From Zonotrichia leucophrys gambelii (Eukaryota; Chordata; Aves; Passeriformes; Passerellidae): a DNA stretch of 64,000 nucleotides. The DNA is taken from positions 37,656,080 through 37,720,079 of the forward strand of contig NC_088172.1 in the NCBI RefSeq assembly GCF_028769735.1, read 5' to 3'. The position numbers and the translations under genes are program-made. Of the stretch, positions 24,101 through 33,300 are shown piece by piece (position 1 is the first letter of the stretch; the number at the start of each line of letters is the position of its first letter). The notes below the pieces were generated by a model. The model did no database searches. It was given only the letters and a program-made list of their open reading frames with translations, and was not told the origin of the DNA.

Positions 24101-25288
24101 CACGGCATTTCTGTGTTGCCGGAAGTATTTTGATACTGTGCTACCCAGTGTATGTTGCAAACAATATCCTTTTACAAGAGAAAAGTGCAGTCCACTGACA
24201 GGATTCTCACTCAGACTCCCTTGTGAGAGGGCTTTCAGCCTGTGTGTTTCATCCTCAGGCTTGAATTTACTCTCCTGCCAATATTACTGCAGTATCAGCC
24301 CTGTGATCCCAGTGGAGTTGCTCTCAAGAGGATGCAAGGGAGGGCAGTCTGGGGAAGCAGCATGTTTCTCCAAACAATCTACACTTCCCTTTAGGGAGAC
24401 CTCTGTAAGAAGAAGTTTGAGAATCACTGTTGTAAAGACAACATAAGCACAGCTAAAAATGCACATCCTGTGCTGTGCTGGCTTCAAAAGCTGGGAGAAA
24501 GGACAGAAAACATCCTATACACAAACACATTACCTGGGGAAAAGCACAGCTTCTTTAACTAAAACTCTCCTAACAAATGTCACTTGGTATTCAATATATC
24601 TGCTAACCAAAAGGGGGTGATTACCATGACAATCCAGCTAGTTCTAAACTGTACTTCAAATGACAGGGCAGTTACTACAACTCAAGCTCTTCCCTGTATT
24701 GCATTGAGAACATGGCTGTATGAGGGACACATCAGAGCAGGTCCAGTTTTTGTATTCCTGCTGCTCTAGGGGAATGAACAAAGGAGCTAAACAAAACTCA
24801 GAAAGCTTGTTCTATGTTCTGCTGACTGCCACAGAGTTTTCCTTGCAGTCAACCTTGTTGCTCACACAAGTACAAAGCACAGGGTTTTGGCACAGTTGTC
24901 CTGGGCTGACAATAGTATCCCACTAGATTCTGAGTCAATCTAGACCATGCAGAATGCACTTAGGTTGAGCCATAAGCGTTTCCTCCCAAATTTGTCTCAA
25001 ACTGGGACACATAGGTAGCAACCCCTGTGCAATTTAGTAAATATTGGTCTTTTTCTATAAAATAAAGTCCTTCCTTTGAAAAAATACTTTAAATTCAATG
25101 AAATTCTTTTTCTCTCTGTCTCTAGGTATCCCACACAACCCTGTCGTTTTGGAAAACTTCTATTGCTTTTACCAGCTTTACGTTCAATTAGTCCATCTAC
25201 AATAGAAGAAGTGTTTTTCAAGAAGACCATTGGGAATGTACCAATTACAAGACTGCTTTCAGATATGTACAAATCCAGTGACATATAA
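9126..25288 (+). CDS. NR2E1: Nuclear receptor subfamily 2 group E member 1 (TLX), complete, nine coding exons
   Basis: Orphan nuclear receptor of the tailless family. It is a DNA-binding transcriptional repressor that keeps neural and retinal progenitors self-renewing and acts in the nucleus. Coding exons are 9126-9150, 14128-14273, 14962-15049, 15322-15557, 16862-17008, 21735-21831, 22217-22366, 22631-22736 and 25126-25288. All introns are GT-AG, phases join cleanly, and the sum is 1158 nt, or 385 residues plus TAA, the usual length for the family. The first zinc finger uses C16, C19, C33 and C36. The second uses C52, C60, C70 and C73, with seven residues between its first two cysteines, a TLX trait. 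The P-box reads CDGCSG. A hinge (about 85-165) precedes the ligand-binding domain (about 166-385), which ends in a short AF-2-like helix. No frameshift or stop is seen. The ATG gives the expected MSKPAG start. Confidence 0.97.
9590..9970. promoter_or_regulatory. AT-rich islet inside the CpG island, candidate regulatory element
   Basis: About 380 bases at the start of intron 1 drop to AT-rich composition between strongly GC-rich flanks. They carry several homeodomain or octamer-like cores (AATTAC near 9671, ATTTAAATGCAA near 9710, TAATCC near 9751). No open frame or repeat family is visible. The pattern fits a conserved enhancer, but conservation cannot be tested from this window. Confidence 0.3.
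10136..10260. repeat. G-rich tract, potential quadruplex former
   Basis: The + strand is dominated by runs of three to five G in CG-rich context in NR2E1 intron 1, more than enough for intramolecular quadruplexes. No gene function is assigned. Confidence 0.45.
12460..12650. promoter_or_regulatory. Candidate non-coding regulatory block in NR2E1 intron 1
   Basis: A stretch of balanced composition between CpG-rich and low-complexity DNA. It holds an E-box CAGCTG (12468-12473), TTAAGTTAACACTTTATCT (from 12550) and two CATTGT-type SOX cores (near 12580 and 12593). It has no open frame and no repeat identity. It is called only from motif clustering and its place in a developmental gene. Confidence 0.25.
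12910..13364. repeat. Polypurine tract with (GAGAA)n microsatellite
   Basis: On the + strand 12910-13090 is 181 consecutive purines. The first 100 or so bases are a near-perfect pentamer array of about 20 GAGAA units. From 13091 to about 13364 the strand stays A/G-rich with only scattered pyrimidines. It lies in NR2E1 intron 1, about 0.8 kb before exon 2. The mirror-symmetric purine composition is of the kind that can form triplex (H-) DNA. Confidence 0.9.
13900..14127 (+). promoter_or_regulatory. Intron 1 end: branch region and acceptor tract before NR2E1 exon 2
   Basis: A balanced-composition block with ATGAATAATGCTCATTGT (near 13964), resembling octamer and SOX cores, is followed by a strong pyrimidine tract (14095-14125) and the AG at 14126-14127. 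The splice role is clear. Any enhancer role is speculative. Confidence 0.4.
14128..14273 (+). CDS. NR2E1: NR2E1 coding exon 2, first zinc finger
   Basis: Codes residues 9-57: the first zinc module with all four cysteines, the recognition helix with P-box CDGCSG, and the first cysteine of the second module. Donor GTACCA at 14274. The frame stays open far into intron 2 (to about 15290), but that continuation is GC-rich intron sequence with no homology. Confidence 0.96.
14962..15049 (+). CDS. NR2E1: NR2E1 coding exon 3, second zinc finger
   Basis: Codes residues 58-86: the rest of the second zinc module (C60, C70, C73) and the start of the C-terminal extension that contacts the AAGTCA half-site in this family. 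Acceptor AG at 14960-14961, donor GT at 15050. Confidence 0.95.
15322..15557 (+). CDS. NR2E1: NR2E1 coding exon 4, C-terminal extension and hinge
   Basis: Codes residues 87-165: the basic stretch [11 protein letters not shown], then the Ala/Pro-rich hinge, which is the most divergent part of the protein. Acceptor at 15320-15321, donor GTCAGC at 15558. Very GC-rich, unlike the later exons. Confidence 0.94.
16862..17008 (+). CDS. NR2E1: NR2E1 coding exon 5, start of ligand-binding domain
   Basis: Forty-nine codons in frame 0 (residues 166-214), with the YPHEVNGTP start of the ligand-binding domain and helix 3 residues of the nuclear-receptor signature ([13 protein letters not shown]). Acceptor AG 16860-16861, donor GTAAGG at 17009. 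Confidence 0.96.
17470..17576. repeat. (CTC)n-like pyrimidine tract
   Basis: About 107 bases composed almost only of C and T with CTC/TCC periodicity, interrupted by a few purines. It lies in NR2E1 intron 5. Open frames of serine, proline or arginine repeats across it are artefacts. Confidence 0.8.
19054..19075. repeat. Poly(T) run
   Basis: Twenty-two consecutive T residues in NR2E1 intron 5. It may be the reversed poly(A) tail of an old insertion, but no element body was recognised beside it. Confidence 0.7.
20120..20400 (-). mobile_element. CR1 LINE fragment, 3' end, antisense to NR2E1
   Basis: Starts with the reversed CR1 tail ('aatcatggaatcacagg') followed by the typical 'gttggaagggatcac' block, then the antisense of the CR1 terminal region ('ctccctgcctcaagcagggtc', 'gttccagtgcttggt', 'aagaagtttttcctcat'). 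The tail has lost its perfect octamer repeats. Diverged and 5'-truncated, inside NR2E1 intron 5. Confidence 0.85.
21735..21831 (+). CDS. NR2E1: NR2E1 coding exon 6
   Basis: Residues 215-246 plus the first base of codon 247, [19 protein letters not shown] onward, the helix 4-5 signature of the nuclear-receptor ligand-binding domain. Acceptor AG 21733-21734, donor GTAAGA at 21832. Confidence 0.96.
22217..22366 (+). CDS. NR2E1: NR2E1 coding exon 7
   Basis: Residues 247-296 plus one base. Contains the helical segment [20 protein letters not shown] and the [12 protein letters not shown] motif of helix 8. Acceptor AG 22215-22216, donor GTAAGC at 22367. Confidence 0.96.
22631..22736 (+). CDS. NR2E1: NR2E1 coding exon 8
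   Basis: Residues 297-331 plus two bases. Reads through the [15 protein letters not shown] segment (helix 9 region). Acceptor AG 22629-22630, donor GTCAGT at 22737. Confidence 0.95.
22887..23345 (-). mobile_element. CR1 LINE fragment, 3' end, antisense to NR2E1
   Basis: A 460-base reversed CR1 3' region: 'aaccatagaaaatgttggaaagg' start, then 'acttccttgtgcagcctgttcc', 'gaaatttttcctaatatcca', 'gaggccatttcctcttgtcc' and 'agcctccttttcttcaggct', all standard CR1 landmarks in antisense. Near 23250-23310 the block around 'gctctagacccttaacca' occurs twice, a small tandem duplication. Lies in NR2E1 intron 8. Confidence 0.92.
25126..25288 (+). CDS. NR2E1: NR2E1 coding exon 9 and stop
   Basis: Residues 332-385 and TAA at 25286-25288. 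Includes [16 protein letters not shown] (helix 10/11) and the C-terminal AF-2-like helix ending MYKSSDI. Acceptor AG 25124-25125 after a long T/C tract. Confidence 0.97.
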
Positions 25289-25997
25289 ATTACCTTAAAA
25301 GAAACAATCAGGATGGACAGTTTGAGAAGAACTTTTATCTACGGAGAATAAGCCTCAACTAACAAAATCTACAGGAAGCATAAGCCTGGGAATGTTTAGT
25401 CCTTAAACTCATTGACAAAAAATACCCCAGTAGATATGATTCTGCTGCTCTGAACAGAGTGATTTAGATCATGGAGAGAATGCTTTGTTCTACAGAAAAA
25501 GTGAAAGTGGTTGGAATTTGGCTGCTATTCCTGTTACTACAGGATGGAGGCAATTCAGATGCCAGTCATAGTTAACAAAGACTCTGCTATTCTCTCATTC
25601 AACTGGCAGATCTGAGACAAAATGTGAAAGAAGGTACTTTAGCTTGTTCAGTATTTGGAACCGGGTGACCAAACTTGGCTTCTGTTGTAACACAAGATGT
25701 GGTGGCCTTCAGAATTGTTTTAAAAGTAGCCGATGTTGGGAAAATGTTTTTAATACGATAGGCAACATTTGAGACCAAGTTACCAAAACATTGCTTCTGC
25801 TATAATGCATCATGAAGTGGCCTTCAGAACTGATTAAAAGGTAGCTTATGACGGCAGCTCCATTCTTCCTACAAAGTGAACTGGTGATCTTTGACGCAGA
25901 TGTCACCACAATTTGTTCGGTTAACATCTCAAAGACAGAAGAGCTTTATACATTTCCTTCCCGACCTTCCCTCCTTCTTCTTCCACACACAGACACA

Positions 25998-26000
<3 letters not shown>

Positions 26001-26047
<47 letters not shown>
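26001..26047. repeat. (CA)n microsatellite in the NR2E1 3' UTR
   Basis: About 23 uninterrupted CA units, preceded by imperfect CA repeats from 25984. It would be transcribed as a (CA)n RNA upstream of both poly(A) signals. Likely to vary in length. Confidence 0.95.
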
Positions 26048-26048
<1 letters not shown>

Positions 26049-26248
26049 GAAAAGAGACAACACAAGAAAGGAAGACTAAAACAGCAAAACCAAATACAAT
26101 GGAGATGACCGCTTCAGTGATCTGCTGGCTGTCCCGTTGGCACAGTGCTGAAACCAAAGGCAACGGTGGCCAAACTCTTTGTCAATGAGATGTGCAGAGA
26201 AATGAAATGACTATTAAAAAATCAATGGAAGGAATTTTATTTCAAAGA

Positions 26249-26254
26249 AATAAA
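26249..26254 (+). terminator. Proximal poly(A) signal of NR2E1
   Basis: AATAAA followed within about 10 bases by the GT-rich 'ggttgttgactg'. It would end the transcript near 26275. Confidence 0.4.
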
Positions 26255-26580
26255 GGTTGTTGACTGATACAATGCTAACAATTTCCAAAAGTCTCCAATG
26301 CCTTTTTAGAAAACTCCAGGTTCTAATTTTGAAGCCTTGTTCGCCTACACCCTCTCACACACAAAAACATTATAAGCTGCTTATTTGATGTACGAATAAT
26401 GTAGAAAGAAAAATCATTTAAAGATAGCTGCTGTACTTTTCAAAATTTGATTTGTTATTAGGAACTAGCACTGAGAAAGATCAGCACTTGAACTATCATA
26501 GAATGAGTAAAACTTTTCCTGTACAAAGTGGATTAACCGATTTGTGAAGTTAAAAAGTTGTACTCATTGTATTTACAAAG

Positions 26581-26586
26581 AATAAA
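26581..26586 (+). terminator. Distal poly(A) signal of NR2E1
   Basis: AATAAA followed by AT-rich sequence and a T-rich 'ctgttctttcaaccgttgtcc' about 30 bases downstream, a fair cleavage context near 26605. Confidence 0.5.
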
Positions 26587-26605
26587 AATATATTGAATTT
26601 AAATT

Positions 26606-28559
26606 AATTTCCACTGTTCTTTCAACCGTTGTCCTTAATCAGCTTCTTTCACTGTCCCCTACTTACCAGGGAATAGAAGTATTCCTTACTAAAATGGATT
26701 GCCCTAGATCCTGTGGAGTTTCCATCATCAGAGGTTTTTAATAACAGATTAGACAAACATTAAAGGAGTAGCTTAGGTGATCCTGCCTTGTGAGATCCTA
26801 CATGGAGCTATTTTCTGTAATCCAAATAAATACCAGCTGCCAAATAAATACCACCTTCTTTCTCAAGGTGACAGGTAGCTTTTTCTAGGATACAACACTA
26901 CGTGCATCAGAGATCTACCACAGTATATGCCTTCCGTTGCATGTTATTACAATTTTTAGTACCAGTGAACCGTGCAGCTAACAAAAGGTGATGAGTACAA
27001 AAGCACCGCTTCAATTAAAAAGACTGAGATTTTATTAAGGTGTCTAACTGCATAATCACACCAAAAAAAGAGGGAAACAACTCCTAATCAACACAACAAC
27101 TTGGCAATAGTAGGAGGGAAATGCATTGTACATATGGCAATGAGTAACTGAAGAACCACGCATGCTAAAATGACAGGTAGAAATAAACTGTGTGTATTGA
27201 TAGCTCACTGGTTTGCAGTGTCAAGGAATACAGGTCACAAGTGAAATCCTAGCTCTGCTGACTTCCAAGCTCAAAAATCTCACATGTTTCAGAGGTCAAA
27301 GTTTTAACCCCAGCTCTCTTCCATTTGCAGTCTGCTGGGTCTCACATTCTATCTTTTCCAAGACAGACAGACCATAAATACACAAGATGAGTCACAGGCT
27401 ATGGGACCTCAAAGTATCTTCTATACAAACTAGCTTGGAGCACTTAAAAATGCACTTACCACAAAGCAGAGCACATTCTTAAAAAGAAACCAACAAACTG
27501 TTTATAATCCATTCTTCCTGCAACTGTAATAATCTCCAACTATCTTCTGCTCTCTACACTGAAAAGAACCTAATCGGGTAGAAAAATCAATTGCAGTTCT
27601 CCAACTCTGTGACAATTCAGTCTATGAGCTAGAGAAGTAAAACCCAGCGCTGCACAGAATCCATCACAGAATATTCATTTCAGTAAGATTCAAGCTGCTG
27701 TCCCAGAGCAGCAATGAGCATGAACTACATCCACCCTGCTAGGAAACCAGGCAATCACACCCTGCAGTTTGCTGCAGTCCCTCCATCGCCCAGGCCAGAG
27801 GACAAAACAGAGCGTACTGGCAAAGCAGGCAGGGCAATGGCACCGCACCCACATCTCATCCTCTCACCTGCAAGACCTGGCCCGGCTGCAGAGCAGACTC
27901 ACAAGCTGGGACAAGGCCCAGATCCCTATGGTTTAGCACAGCTAATCTCAGACTGTGTCTTGCTCCCACTGCTGCACATTGCACTGAAGCACAATCAGTT
28001 CCACTCCACTAGGATTAGGGTCTCCAGCTAGCCTTGAAGGACTTAAGGCTAGGTGAGATCCCAGAGCGCTATGCAAATGCCCTGTCATTCTAAGAGACTA
28101 ATGCTCCAAAGTCCTCACTTTGGAAATAGGAATACTCTGACATCAAGCATGCAACTTTTCCCTCTTCAGCTTAAATATTTTAGTTTTTCTTTCATGGCAA
28201 ATGATAGAGATTGTGTCATCATCTTTCAGGTTTAAGATGTGGCATTTACTTTGATTTCTGGAAGAAGCTTCTCTAAGAAAATAACATTTGAGAGAAGAAA
28301 AATAACTTACTCTGTATCTAAACCTACATAATGAAACTTCAATATATTTAATCCTTCCTTCCCTCTTTTCAAGAATAACTCAACTTTTAGGGGTGATTCA
28401 ACAAGGAGAGGGAAATTTAGAAATTATTTATTATATATACATATACATTATCAAATATATATATATATATACACATATATGTACATTATATGCATTATAT
28501 GTATATATATATACATATATATATAATACATATATATTTGTATATATACATATATACAA

Positions 28560-28590
<31 letters not shown>

Positions 28591-29689
28591 CATTATCAAA
28601 AACATCTTGAAAAGCGACAGCCCTGGGCTGCAAATGGACTGTCGGTTTTGGTCCTTGGTTTCATGAATAGAACAGTTAGAATCAGCATAGTCTCAGTCAA
28701 GTAGGAGGTTTCCACCTAAATTTAAATTATGCAGAGCAATTATTCAAACATCTATCTATCCAGTGCAGCTAATCAATAGTACTATGTGTAATTCAGCCAG
28801 CCACCACTGCCTTGTCACTTGAGTCTTTTACATTCAGATTTCCTAAATGAGTTTAATGCTCTTAGTTAAAAGAAGCTACTAATTTTGCCAGAAAGTTTTA
28901 GAATGCTCTTTACAGAGATTGTCATAAGAAGGAAAAAAGCAGACCTGAGTCTAAGCCAATACATAGCTACCAAATAGCATGAAACTGTAGAGCCGATTGC
29001 TACTAGAATATCCTGGAATCTGCTGTCAAGAGCACCTGGACAGGCAACTTCCACGTCATATTTTGAAGACTAAGGAAGCTTCTCTAGCTCAATTCCTTCC
29101 CATATAAAAGACAACTTCAGCAATGCTGCCTGTGAACTGCAGTTCAGCCACCCAGCACCTGCATTGCACCAGTGGTCAAACCAGCACAATGCTGGTCTAT
29201 GTGGTCTATGATCACATCTTACACCAGATTTGTATGACTTTATGTTCCTAATTCCATTTGTAGAGCAGAGCTATTTTAAACTAGGCATGATGATAATATA
29301 AATTATGTAAACATTCATTTTTCTATAGGATGGCATAGTTTTCACTACCTAGTTGAAGCTGGATTGATGCTTCTCATGCCAGGCGGAAAGGTACCCTTTT
29401 CCCAAAGTTATTACAGTCACAGATCTGTTGATTGCCTCTCATGAGTGGTATTCCAGCTTTGGTCCCACAACACAGGAACAGCCTTTTATACGTTTATGTG
29501 TTCTTTAACACTTCCAGAGCAGGTGTCAGCATCTGAGAGTATTTACTGCTGGCTGTTAGTGATACACAACTACACTGTGGAAGAGCATCACAGTGAAGCT
29601 GTAACACCAGTTCACTTGGCATAGTCAATCCCTCCTCCTCAGAAAGCATGAGACACTCCACACTCAAGGTCAAGAGTGACAAAACATTT
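26606..29689. other. Convergent intergenic gap between NR2E1 and SNX3
   Basis: About 3.1 kb between the 3' ends of the two genes. Apart from the AT-rich array at 28430-28600 it holds no repeat I can name. A 105-codon open frame at 27714-28031 (+) has no recognisable domain, signal peptide or splice context and is left uncalled. Confidence 0.6.
28430..28600. repeat. (TA)n / TATACA low-complexity array
   Basis: About 170 bases of alternating TA with CATA and GTATA variants. The block 'catatacattatcaaa' occurs at both ends of the array (near 28440 and 28585), so the inner part may have expanded by duplication. It is self-complementary over long stretches and may extrude cruciforms or be prone to assembly error. 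Confidence 0.85.
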
Positions 29690-29705
29690 GAAGTGCATTT
29701 TCACT

Positions 29706-29711
29706 TTTATT
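29706..29711 (-). terminator. Poly(A) signal of SNX3
   Basis: TTTATT on the + strand, AATAAA on the - strand, about 555 bases after the SNX3 stop. On the - strand a GT-rich 'gagtgtggagtgtc' follows some 40 bases further on, a suitable downstream element. Confidence 0.55.
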
Positions 29712-30263
29712 TCAAAACTTTAGACAAGTTACTTTAGTATATAAATTCATTTTTTTTCCTCTTACAGAATATAAAGATAATTCCCTCATTACTTCAGTAT
29801 AAAGTGTTTTACAAGCTTGAAGACAATTGCATAAGTGTTTCTCATACAGGATATCAGAAATAAAGCAGTCTTTCTACAGACATTCAGACAGGTGACTACC
29901 TCAGAAACAGCATAGCAGTTTAGTCAAATACAAGTGAACACGTGACACTACAGTTGTGAAAGTTCAAGTAAGGCCAAGTCAGTAAACATTGTTAAGTCGT
30001 TGCAAATAATAGTGGAAAGGTCTGTGAGACATTGCAAGGGGTGGATGGTTTCATAGTATAATACTCTTAAATCAAGGATTCAGAGGGATTTAGCTAGAAG
30101 ACAAGTGAGTTCTTAAATGCTATAAAGCATATGCAAAGACCAAGCAGTGTATTGGTGTTAGTGGAGACTTCGTGCCTGTTCATCCTCAGCATGCTAAGAC
30201 AAACTACAACCTCTTAAAACCAAGCATAAGAACCACTAATATTTGAGAAGACGCTTTTAAAAT
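29712..30263 (-). other. SNX3: SNX3 3' UTR
   Basis: About 550 bases of AT-rich non-coding sequence between the SNX3 stop codon and its poly(A) signal. No repeat is seen. Confidence 0.6.
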
Positions 30264-30369
30264 TCAAGTATGCCTTATTTTGGATGGTGTGTAGTTTTTA
30301 TCTATTACTTCATCTTGTAAGAACATGTGAAGACAACGCTCATTCTGTGCCAGTGGGTGGCCTGCAACC
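30264..30369 (-). CDS. SNX3: SNX3 coding exon 4 and stop
   Basis: Last base of codon 128, residues 129-162 and TGA. Reads [20 protein letters not shown], then a short tail. The acceptor CAG lies at 30370-30372 on the - strand. Confidence 0.94.
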
Positions 30370-33300
30370 CTGGAAAGAAAAAAAACCAAGCATTAGTGTG
30401 ACCCAGCCGAGCCTACTTGCAGCTATCCTGCAGATCAAGGTTTGCACCAATAACCTATTGTTCTGCACTTGGGCACAGATCCCACTTTCACTTCACTGTT
30501 GGCAACTAGAATGCTGTCTAGTAGCAAGATTTATCATGCTTCCCAAGATGAAGTTAGTCCATAGGAACCCTGAGCTACCTCTGATCCCTTGGAAGCACGT
30601 TACATCATCTGTCACCTGCAATTGATGGGACTACCCAAGTAAGTGCTTATTCTAGCATTAGGAAATCTAGAGCTAAGAAAGGCAAGAGTATTTTTTTTTT
30701 AAAAAAGGTCTTAACACCTTTGCCATGGGACACCCTTTTAAAGGCCACTTATCCACTCCATTTTCAGCGTCACTGAGCAGCAGCTCGTTGCAGCAGAGCT
30801 GAAGCCTGGCTCCAGCAGGGGGTGTGAAGGTTTTCCGAAGGCTCAGGCAGTGCTCCAGAGAGAGACTGGAACCTAACCAATGTCCTGGCCTGGATGGGCA
30901 GCACTGCACACAGCCAGGGGCACCTGGCCCTTCTGCAGACACAGGAGACAGAGCTTGCCTGTTCTAGGGGACACCAGCATCTCTACTGTAAATTTAATTT
31001 AAGCTGAAAAACCATCCTTTTAACTGTAACGGAGCTGAAACTGAATTAGGAGACACTCACAAACTTGGAAGAAAATCACAAGGTACTGAACTTGAACCCT
31101 TAAAATACTATTTTTATCATGCAGGTAAGAATCCAAAAGAATCAGATAGCTGAAAGTTCATCATTTATGGACATGAATATCATGCAGGTTGTTTGAAAAA
31201 AACTACATCCAGTTGGTCAATCAAGACACACTTGTTCTTAGGAGAGAAAAGTCTGCCACAGTTCCAAGGGCAGCTTCTGTAAGCCTTGTGGCCTCCAAAT
31301 CTGTCAGAACATCTCTACTCATCTGGCTGAACACATGCGAAACATATTCAGCTCCAGTGGCTCAGCACCACTTCCAAGCACTTCTGTGCATCTTCTCCAA
31401 ATTTATCTATTAGTGTTTATTTCATCACAGAACATACTCACTTGTCACTACTTACTTGTCATTAAGGGCAACCTACAATGAGGAAGCTGAGCCCTCCTAT
31501 TCAGTATTGATGGATTATTTCAAGAGCAGTTATAAAAACGTTACCATCTTGCCAGGTTCTAGAAAAAGGCCAGCAGTCTCAAGCACTAGTTCATAAGAAT
31601 GACAGTCTAGAGTAACTAGTTTGAGTTTCTTACCCCATCAGAATGAAATTACTGATGTCAAACTTCAAGGAAAAGATATATAGGAGAGGATGAGGCAGCA
31701 GTAAATTCCTTCTTCCTTTCAGGAAGGGTTGAAAATCAGTGGCTGAATTGCAAGACTAGATTTGATCTCTGATTCAGCTCTTGGTTTCACAGGAATACCT
31801 TACTCTGCATTAGCTCAGTATTTTTCACCAAGGTGACCTTTACATATAGCAGCTGCTACTTGAAGAATTTTCATCTATTTCAAAGTCAGGTTGAGGCAGA
31901 CAAGTGTTGAGGCATAACCACCCTTGTGAATGTCACTGTATGTAGTATTGTTAGTGGGGCCAGCAAACTGGCCCAAGAGAACTGACTCAAGCTTCACTCT
32001 TGTGATTCAGATTTTACATTTAGAGGGACAAAGCTTCTCCATAACATCCATCTCACACTCCTGAATATTAAGAAGTAGCATTGGTGCACCAAGATTTTTT
32101 TTGTTCCAGTGGCATCAGTTATCTGAGGGACTCTAATTCCAGAAGCAAAGAACAACTTTGATTATGCAATAATGTGAATGTACTATGCAAAGGACCTTCA
32201 GGTATAAGTTCACTAGTGCCCAGAGTACTTGGCAGAAGCCTTAAAGCTTCTACATGGTTCAAAACTTTAGTAACAATTTCCTAATGAGTTGGTCATGCCA
32301 TTAGGATACACTGATGAGTTAAATGGCTATGATTTGTGCCTGGAAAGCTTTATTCCAGATGTACTCAACTCCACCACTACATCAATATCTACATTAATCT
32401 CAGTTTATGTTTCAAAGGAGGAAAAATTAACCAAGAAGTTTTACACTTCCACAAAATCAATTTATTACTTGCAGGAGGACTGAAAAATGGATACTTATAA
32501 ATTGGCCATTCCATTTCTGTCAGCTATACAGTTTTTCAGAGACAGGGTAAGATGACTGTTTCACATCAGCTGCTTCAGAACACCAATAGTCCTCATCCAT
32601 GCATACTGCTAGACTCAGCATACAAAACTTTCAGTAAATGCACTTTTGCTCCATTTAAGATAGAGTTCCAAGTCTGCATGGTTAAAGGCTGTACTTTACA
32701 GCCATGACTGCCTTGATTTTACAGCAAACTCAAACATATTCCATCTTACTACTGGATGCCTTGGAAGTTCATTCCACTTGTCTTTGAACAGCAAAAAGAG
32801 CAGTCTGAAGCATTTTACCCATTCAGAACCATTCTAAAATGAGTTAAGAAGCAACTATGTGAAGAAAAATTTCATATGGTCACACTTACTTGTACAGGAC
32901 AGACAGTTCTAGTGAATTAGTCACTTGCACCTCCAAGACACATGTCTGAACTAGCAGTAACTGACAAGTACATTTTTGTAAGTTCTGGCATAACTCACAG
33001 GCATCCTCTGTTCCTGTTAAACAGCATCACTATTTGAACAAGATTAGAATGCCAGGGGAACTGACAGGCTTCAACTCCCTGAGGGAGCAGTCCCAAATCC
33101 AGTTGGTCTGAACAGCATTAACCAGAAGAGCTGGTTAATTGACAACACTCCTTACCTACTGTTTCGATCTGCACTGTTAAAGAGATTAAACCAGCTACTC
33201 AGGTCAGTGTACAGACAGTGGTTAGTAGTGTCAGATGGTGGAAAAAAAATCATAAGACTTTGTTACTATAATTTCTGCTCACCCTTTGAAAGGCAGGGAC

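Larger units (their letters stand above)
25289..26605 (+). other. NR2E1: NR2E1 3' UTR
   Basis: About 1.3 kb of AT-rich sequence after the stop codon without coding potential. It contains a CA microsatellite and two AATAAA signals, so short and long 3' ends are possible. The end near 26605 is inferred from the distal signal. Confidence 0.6.

Noticed and set aside
25986..26047. His/Thr and Cys/Val repeat frames
   Set aside because: They are translations of the CA microsatellite in the NR2E1 3' UTR.
27714..28031. 105-codon frame in the convergent gap
   Set aside because: No domain, signal sequence, splice sites or promoter context. The length is within chance expectation.
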